NCBI GenBank assembly: GCA_034429475.1
Contig: DAOUGD010000126.1
Span: forward strand, 1-64,000
Reading direction: 5' to 3'
DNA: 64,000 nucleotides
DNA from: JAKQHY01 sp034429475
Lineage (GTDB): Bacteria > Chloroflexota > Anaerolineae > B4-G1 > SLSP01
Within the stretch, counting starts at the first letter, position 1. Every line of letters starts with the position of its first letter. A program made the translations under genes and the position numbers. This document shows positions 59,501 through 64,000 of the stretch, piece by piece. Below the pieces are notes generated by a model, which was not told where the DNA came from, did no database searches, and saw nothing but the letters and a program-made list of their open reading frames with translations.

Positions 59501-60988
59501 ACCGGCTGGGCCAGCTTCCGGGGCGCAAATGGCTTGGGCACCGGCTATGATTGGGTGCGCACTACAACAGCCTATGCGGGCAGCGGCGCCGCGTATGTCC
59601 GTTATGAAGACGTGACGGGCGGCTTAGCGCAAGACTGGCTGGTGACGCCGCAAGTGCATCCGACGGCGGGGAATAGCCTCTTGAGCTTTTATATGCGGCA
59701 ATACTATTCCTCCGACTGGAACACAACTTATACTATTCGTGTTTCTACGGGGAGTCAGACCACCCACGCGGATTTCACGACCGTGCGAACCTATACCGAG
59801 ACTGACTTTGGCCTCACCTACCAACCGTTCACAGTGGATCTGAGCGCGTATGTGGACCAGGATATCTACATCGCCTTTGTGATGGAACAGGACGATGGTG
59901 ATAACTGGTATCTGGACAATGTAGCGATGGCAGCCTGCATACCCCCCACCGGCGGCCTGATCGCCGGCAGTGTCTATAACCGCTACTCCCACGTTTCACT
60001 TACCGGCGCAACGGTCCGCAACCAGGATGGGTACACGCGCATCACCGCAGCCACGCCCGCCGATCCCGCGCGCAGCGAAAGCTTCTACGTCCTTTACTCA
60101 CCGGCCGGTAGCAAGACCTTCACGGCCACCATGAGCGGCTACGCGCCGGTCGTGCTCAACAACATCCCGGTGGTCGCCGGAAAAACCGGGCGGCAGGATT
60201 TCCTCTTCGGTAACGCCTTTGTCTCGCAGCAGACCGGCAATTGGAGCGGCAGCGCGTGGGCCAGCGGGACGCCCTCGGCCAACGACTGGGTCACGGTCAC
60301 GACCGGGCACGTCGTCACGGTGGATAGCGCGACGGCGGCCTGCTACGGGCTGACGGTCATGCCCGGCGGCACGTTGGTCATCCCGGCCGGTAACACGCTC
60401 ACGGTGGAAGGCGTGGTGCAGAACAATGGCACGCTGCGTCAGACGCAGAACGTGGCGGCCAGCGGTTCTACCCGCTTCCTGAACCTTCAGAATCAGGCCG
60501 GCACGGCCAGCGCGTACTACGGTGTGGACATCACGCCGGCCGCCGGGTCGGGCAGCACCACCGTGGAAGTGCGCGGCAATCAAGCCGCTTGCACGCAGAA
60601 CGGCGGCGTCGGGGATACTGCGCTGCTCAAGCGCTGCTTCGAGATTGATACCCCCGTCACCAACGCCACCGTGCGCTTCTGGTATACGACGCCCGAGCTG
60701 AACGGGCAGACGCCCAACGCGCTGCGCCTCTGGCACTACGACGGCGCGCAGGTGTGGTCTGAGGCTGGCAGCGGCGCCTACAGCTACTCCGGCGCCACCT
60801 GCGCGGGTGATTGCTGGGTCCAGCGCGGCAACATCACCGCCTTCTCACCGTTCACGGTGGGCGGCGGCGCGGCCCCCACAGCCATCGAGTCGCTCGGCGC
60901 ACGTGGGGAAAGCAGCCTGCTGCTCGCCGGTCTGGTGGTGATGGCGTTGGGACTCGTGGGCGTCGGGCGCAAACGCCTGCGCCGTTAG
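56585..60988 (+). CDS. Secreted subtilisin-like serine protease with surface repeats and C-terminal anchor
   Basis: 1467 residues. Signal peptide, then a propeptide-like region to about 270, then an S8 protease domain with Asp297 (VDVTDDGID), His345 (GGGGHGNLNAS) and Ser572 (SSGTSHSTPAVAGAAS). Then jelly-roll and carboxypeptidase-regulatory-like domains (VTGTVTDASTGWALYASVEI style, several times), a MAM/choice-of-anchor-like region near 960-1115, and a C-terminal TM segment (LLLAGLVVMALGLVGVG) with a basic end KRLRR, probably a cell-surface anchor. It is likely exported and bound at the cell surface. Start after AAGGAGGTTAACG. Confidence 0.93.
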   Translation: MKSVLKHWHRVLMLAVLLAALWSTGVMTAPVGDEKIPPAAEVARTAALVCKEGHCSTSEVPAPNMAQPEVADGEGLLRLRAGAFDPALGEPVMAPALMRALDNAQTGLRLVQFPGPIQEAWYAALEASGLHIITYIPDYAYLVWGNGAAVETVRMAAPLAWAGDYHPFYALHPDLTQVDRLPERVKVTVQVYAHSEAAIVIKDILARATVIQEPHPSLVYQNMKIEIAATDLTWLAALPGVVNVEPALEYQMMDEIQGQIMAGNLNAAGTRPAGTGYRTWLNGLGFPTDPANYPIVDVTDDGIDDGDATPLHTDFYEFGSTSNPDRLIYNYNGTTDASADGGGGHGNLNASIVAGYNTTTGYPYEDASGYNYGLGINPYGRVAGSKVFRNSGSWDYLGSNAALIGNSYTLGARISSNSWGADTGGGYTIDCQEYDALVRDALSGTGGNQEMIVVFSAGNAGSSGSNTIGSPGAAKNVITVGASENYRPLDTDGCSIGPTGANNAQDIINFSSRGPTDDSRIKPDVVAPGTHVMGAASKSPNFDGSGVCGPASGLYYPTSPAQTLYTWSSGTSHSTPAVAGAASLIYYYHETNFGGVAPSPALMKAYLVHATTYMTGTYANDTLPSNNQGYGLTNLSRAFDTVGKYVEDQGQIFGATGAAYAYYGNVEDSGEPVRVVLAWTDAPGPTTGNAYVNNLNLTVQISGETYLGNVFSGGASTTGGTADARNNVESVFLPAGFSGAFTVTVGAANIAGDGVPGNADTTDQDFALLVYNTSNRSDLVGYIAGTVTDSSTSATIANARVSVYFSTLTGADGKYRLAVISGTHTVTAQGYGYIPASATGVVVTTGMTTTQDFTLSPAPSYILTGTVTDASTGWALYASVEITPDGYPAFTVWTNPWTGVYSVTLAGSYPHTLTVEPWSGIPGYVGQSRQVNLSANRYNENFALAAGAPTCNAPGYTRVGLNEGFESATFPPTGWASFRGANGLGTGYDWVRTTTAYAGSGAAYVRYEDVTGGLAQDWLVTPQVHPTAGNSLLSFYMRQYYSSDWNTTYTIRVSTGSQTTHADFTTVRTYTETDFGLTYQPFTVDLSAYVDQDIYIAFVMEQDDGDNWYLDNVAMAACIPPTGGLIAGSVYNRYSHVSLTGATVRNQDGYTRITAATPADPARSESFYVLYSPAGSKTFTATMSGYAPVVLNNIPVVAGKTGRQDFLFGNAFVSQQTGNWSGSAWASGTPSANDWVTVTTGHVVTVDSATAACYGLTVMPGGTLVIPAGNTLTVEGVVQNNGTLRQTQNVAASGSTRFLNLQNQAGTASAYYGVDITPAAGSGSTTVEVRGNQAACTQNGGVGDTALLKRCFEIDTPVTNATVRFWYTTPELNGQTPNALRLWHYDGAQVWSEAGSGAYSYSGATCAGDCWVQRGNITAFSPFTVGGGAAPTAIESLGARGESSLLLAGLVVMALGLVGVGRKRLRR

Positions 60989-61018
60989 TCGCTAAACGCG
61001 CTTAACCAACTTTTTCGG

Positions 61019-61056
61019 CCCTTCCCGGAAGTGGATTTGTCCATTTCCGGGAAGGG
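61019..61056. other. Long hairpin after the subtilase gene
   Basis: CCCTTCCCGGAAGTGGA and TCCATTTCCGGGAAGGG, 17-base arms around a 4-base loop, no T run. The rest of the gap to 61238 shows no gene. Confidence 0.75.
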
Positions 61057-61237
61057 TGTGTATAGGGCGCGCAAGCTGATGGACCACGCCTGCTCAGCGG
61101 ATTTTGCGACTGAAACCGCCGGTAAGAAGGGGGGGGGCGGGCGGTAGTTTGTTGACCTCCCTCCAAACCCCCGTATACTCTCACCCAACAGACTTTCAAC
61201 TTTGAACTTGTAACTTTCGACTCTTATCGAGGAGCCT

Positions 61238-62653
61238 ATGGGTAAAAACGACGCAGTCATTCAAGCCTTGCGCACGGCGTTGACGGTGACGCCGGAATCG
61301 GCGCCGCTGCACAAGCATCTGGCCGACTTGTTGATGGAGGACGGCGCGGGGGCGGAGGCGATTGCCGAATACCGCCGCGCCCTCAGCCTCGCGCCGGAGG
61401 ATGACGGGTTGAAGTTGACGCTCGCCGAGGCGTACTATCGCCAGTCGCGGGCGGACGTGGCGCTGGTGATTTTGGAGGAACTGCTGCACAAACCGTCACC
61501 GCCGGCGCTGGCGTATCTGCTGGCGGCGCGCGCCTACCTGGCGACCGGCGATGGGCAGACGGCGACGGACGCCTACCGGCATGCGCTGCGGCTGGATGCT
61601 TCGCTGGCCGACGCCGACCTGGCCGCGCGGTTGCCCGCTGCGACGCCCGTCACGGTCAAGCCGGAATCCGCCGTGTCGGGGACGGTGTTGGACGTGGCTG
61701 CCGGTGGCGTCCCCGTTGCGGACGACGCACGGGTGTTCGTCACGGCGGAGGAATCCGGCGGACCGCCCGCGGTGGACATCGAGCGCCCGACCGTCTCGTT
61801 CCAGAACGTGGGGGGGATGGATAAGCTGAAGGAAGAAATCCGCCTGAAAATCATCTACCCGCTCGTCCACCCGGACATTTACAAGGCTTACGGCAAGAAG
61901 ATGGGCGGCGGCATTTTGATGTACGGGCCGCCCGGCTGCGGTAAAACGTACCTGGCGCGGGCCACCGCCGGGGAAGTGCGCGCCGCGTTTATGGCCGTCG
62001 GCCTACACGACGTGCTGGATATGTACATCGGCCAGAGCGAGCAGAATTTGCACGCGATCTTCGAGGCGGCGCGGCGTCACGCGCCCTGCGTGCTGTTCTT
62101 TGATGAAGTGGACGCCCTCGGCGCGAAGCGTTCCGATATGCGCTACAGTTCGATGCGGCAGGTCATCAATCAGTTCCTCTCCGAGATGGACGGTGTGACC
62201 ACGTCGAATGAAGGCGTGTTGATTCTGGCCGCCACCAACGCGCCGTGGCACCTCGATTCGGCGCTGCGCCGGCCGGGGCGGTTTGACCGGGTGATCTTCG
62301 TACCGCCGCCGGACGTGCCCGCGCGCGCCGCCATCCTGCAATTGATGCTCGCCGACAAGCCCACGCAGTCCATTGACTACGGGCGGCTGGCGCGCGAGAC
62401 GGAGGGCTTCTCCGGCGCGGACTTGCGCGGCATCGTGGACGTGGCCGTCGAGGGCAAGCTGCGCGTGGCGATGCAGACCGGCATCCCCAAGCCGCTGACG
62501 ACGGACGACCTGCGGGCCGCCCTCAAAGCCGCGCGCGCCACCACCCAGGAATGGTTCGAGACCGCCCGCAACTACGCCATCTACGCCAACGAAGGCGGCA
62601 CTTACGATGAGGTGCTGGACTATTTGAAGGTGGCGCGGAAGGGAAAGTTGTGA
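61238..62653 (+). CDS. TPR-containing AAA+ ATPase
   Basis: 471 residues. N-terminal TPR-like helices (about 5-120: AIAEYRRALSLAPEDDG) are followed by an AAA+ module with Walker A YGPPGCGKTYLA (about residue 230), Walker B VLFFDEVDALG, sensor 1 LILAATNAPW and the arginine finger region RRPGRFDRVIF. It resembles CDC48/FtsH-type AAA domains but has no protease. Its downstream neighbour is another TPR protein, so a protein remodelling pair is likely. Start preceded by CGAGGAGCCT. Confidence 0.88.
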   Translation: MGKNDAVIQALRTALTVTPESAPLHKHLADLLMEDGAGAEAIAEYRRALSLAPEDDGLKLTLAEAYYRQSRADVALVILEELLHKPSPPALAYLLAARAYLATGDGQTATDAYRHALRLDASLADADLAARLPAATPVTVKPESAVSGTVLDVAAGGVPVADDARVFVTAEESGGPPAVDIERPTVSFQNVGGMDKLKEEIRLKIIYPLVHPDIYKAYGKKMGGGILMYGPPGCGKTYLARATAGEVRAAFMAVGLHDVLDMYIGQSEQNLHAIFEAARRHAPCVLFFDEVDALGAKRSDMRYSSMRQVINQFLSEMDGVTTSNEGVLILAATNAPWHLDSALRRPGRFDRVIFVPPPDVPARAAILQLMLADKPTQSIDYGRLARETEGFSGADLRGIVDVAVEGKLRVAMQTGIPKPLTTDDLRAALKAARATTQEWFETARNYAIYANEGGTYDEVLDYLKVARKGKL

Positions 62654-62656
62654 GAC

Positions 62657-62721
62657 GAACTGCGAATTACGAATTACGAATTACGAATTACGAATTGCGA
62701 ATTGCGAATTGCGAATTACGT
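62657..62721. repeat. Heptamer array (CGAATTA/CGAATTG)
   Basis: About eight units in tandem between the AAA gene and the TPR gene; reverse complement family of 5704-5753. Confidence 0.9.
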
Positions 62722-62737
62722 GCTGAGGTAGGCAACG

Positions 62738-64000
62738 ATGCAACAAGTGATCACTGATTTGGCGCGGGCGCAGGCTTTGGTGGATACGCGGCGGTACAAG
62801 GACGCTGAATCCGTGCTGCGGCGGGCGCTGGCGCAGGCGCCGCTGGCGGCGGAGGCGCATTCGCTGCTGGCGTTCACGCTCTATCACCAGGATCGCAACG
62901 AGGAGGCGCTGCTCGAAGCGCGCACGGCGGTGGGGCTGACGCCGGACGCCGCCGGCCCACATTACGTCGAGGCAGTGGTGCTGCTGGACATGGGGCAGCT
63001 CGATCCGGCGCTCCGCGCGATCAAGGAGGCGTTGCGGCTGGACCCGGAACGGCCGGCCTATTACGCCGTGCAGGGTCACATCTACGAGCGCAAGAAGGAG
63101 TGGGGGGCGGCCCTGCGCGCGGCGGAAGCCGGCTTGCAGTTGGATCCAACGCACGTCGGCTGTATAAACTTGCGGGCGATGGCGCAGGTGGGCCTGGGAC
63201 GCGAGGACGCCGCCGGCGCGACGCTCAAGGCGGCGCTGGCGCAGGAGCCGGAGAACGCGCTCACACACGCCAACCAGGGCTGGGCGATGCTTCACCAGGG
63301 GCAATACGAGCAGGCTTTCATCCACTTCCGCGAGGCGCTGCGCCTGGATCCGACGTTGGAATGGGCGCGCGACGGCATCGTGGAAGCGATGCGGGCGCGC
63401 AACCCGCTCTACCGCCCGATCTTGATGTACTTCCTGTGGATGTCGCGCCTGACGACGGGGGAGCAGTGGGGCGTGATTGCGGCGCTCTCCGGCGTGCGGC
63501 GCGTATTGCGCATCGTCGCCCAGCAAGTGCCGGCGCTTTACGTGATCGCGATTCCGTTTTCGCTGCTGTTCGCCCTGTTCGCTTTTCTGACGTGGACGGG
63601 CCGCCCGCTGTTCGCGCTCGTCCTGCGGCTGGATCGGTTTGGCCGGCTGGCGCTGTCGCGGGAAGAGATCGCGGCATCCAACTGGGTGGGGGCGTGCTTG
63701 CTGGCGACGTTGCTTTCAGGGGCGGCGGTCGTGCTGGCGGTAATCCCGACGGGATTGTGGGGTTGGCCGCTGCTTTCGCTGCCCTTCCTGGCGTTCTCGC
63801 TGGCGAGCCTGCTGTTGATGATGCCGGTGGCGGGCGTGTTCCGCGTCAAATCGGGGTGGCGGCGCGGTATCTTGACCACCTACACGCTCTTCCTGGTCAT
63901 CACTGCGTTGGTGATGTTGGGCTTTGGGTTGACGACGACCCCCTGGGGCTACGGCATCGCCATCATCGCCGGCGGGGTGTTTTTAGTGCTGTGGTCGCTG
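62738..64000 (+). CDS. TPR membrane protein, cut by the window end
   Basis: Open from ATG 62738 through the last base of the window, 421 codons, no stop. The N-terminal 220 residues are TPR units (for example AEAHSLLAFTLYHQDRNEEA and YEQAFIHFREALRLDPTLEW). The rest is hydrophobic, with at least four membrane segments such as LYVIAIPFSLLFALFAFLTW and GIAIIAGGVFLVLWSL. Likely cotranscribed with the TPR-AAA gene. The function and C-terminus are not visible. Confidence 0.8.
   Translation, partial: MQQVITDLARAQALVDTRRYKDAESVLRRALAQAPLAAEAHSLLAFTLYHQDRNEEALLEARTAVGLTPDAAGPHYVEAVVLLDMGQLDPALRAIKEALRLDPERPAYYAVQGHIYERKKEWGAALRAAEAGLQLDPTHVGCINLRAMAQVGLGREDAAGATLKAALAQEPENALTHANQGWAMLHQGQYEQAFIHFREALRLDPTLEWARDGIVEAMRARNPLYRPILMYFLWMSRLTTGEQWGVIAALSGVRRVLRIVAQQVPALYVIAIPFSLLFALFAFLTWTGRPLFALVLRLDRFGRLALSREEIAASNWVGACLLATLLSGAAVVLAVIPTGLWGWPLLSLPFLAFSLASLLLMMPVAGVFRVKSGWRRGILTTYTLFLVITALVMLGFGLTTTPWGYGIAIIAGGVFLVLWSL

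Noticed and set aside
1..64000. tRNA, rRNA, insertion sequences or prophage genes
   Set aside because: None seen on reading either strand; no transposase, integrase or phage structural motifs among the reading frames.

Overview
The window is a moderately GC-rich bacterial chromosome segment. It most resembles the Chloroflexota, probably an Anaerolineae-type lineage; this is inferred from gene content and style and was not tested by search. Supporting signs are a polyphosphate glucokinase, a flippase-associated Agl23-type membrane protein with NHL repeats, a SEDS-PBP fusion, a secreted glucanase ending in a YLPLV-type tail, sigma-A type promoters, and many intergenic arrays of 7 to 9 base units. 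No tRNA, rRNA, insertion sequence, prophage or CRISPR array was seen.

Layout. 0-5 kb: a radical SAM/HhH DNA repair-type protein behind a LexA-like box, an OsmC protein, a cold-shock protein, enolase and an HtrA-type protease. 5.1-5.7 kb: a cyclic di-AMP (ydaO/yuaA) riboswitch with its own promoter and terminator, leading only to a 49-codon ORF. 5.8-12 kb: a sugar-type oxidoreductase, a very large secreted GH16 glucanase and a LacI regulator. 12-23 kb: central carbon and glycogen genes (glucose-6-phosphate dehydrogenase, fumarase, debranching enzyme, two tandem phosphofructokinases), then prenyl synthase, ACP and a phosphoesterase. 23-27 kb: YceD-like protein, primary sigma factor, an unassigned structured RNA, methionyl-tRNA synthetase. 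27-34 kb: two GT-C-type membrane proteins whose reading frames contain heptamer/octamer repeat arrays, and a CPBP protease. 34-41 kb: glycogen synthase, two unknown small proteins, MTA phosphorylase and a SEDS protein fused to a transpeptidase-like domain that has lost its catalytic motifs. 41-44 kb: a response regulator coupled to a membrane-anchored P-loop/HEAT protein. 44-50 kb, minus strand: the origin-type cluster rpmH-rnpA-yidD-(PQQ lipoprotein)-yidC-jag-pfkB-parA. 50-56 kb: FAD oxidoreductase, polyphosphate glucokinase, FGGY kinase, a DUF433/DUF5615 toxin-antitoxin-like pair and a LarA/DUF2088 protein. 56-64 kb: a giant secreted subtilase, a TPR-AAA ATPase and a TPR membrane protein cut by the window end.

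How it fits together. The metabolic genes describe a sugar- and glycogen-using heterotroph: secreted beta-glucanase under a LacI-type regulator, glycogen synthesis and debranching, polyphosphate-driven glucose phosphorylation, a PPi-type and an ATP-type phosphofructokinase, the entry to the pentose phosphate pathway, enolase and fumarase.

The most unusual signals are four. First, the c-di-AMP riboswitch in front of an orphan small ORF. Second, a genome-wide habit of short-unit arrays (7-, 8- or 9-mers), many arranged as inverted pairs, some inside genes, and in two places flanking a long palindrome on both sides. Third, the SEDS fusion with a degenerate transpeptidase. Fourth, an unassigned RNA with promoter and terminator between rpoD and metG.
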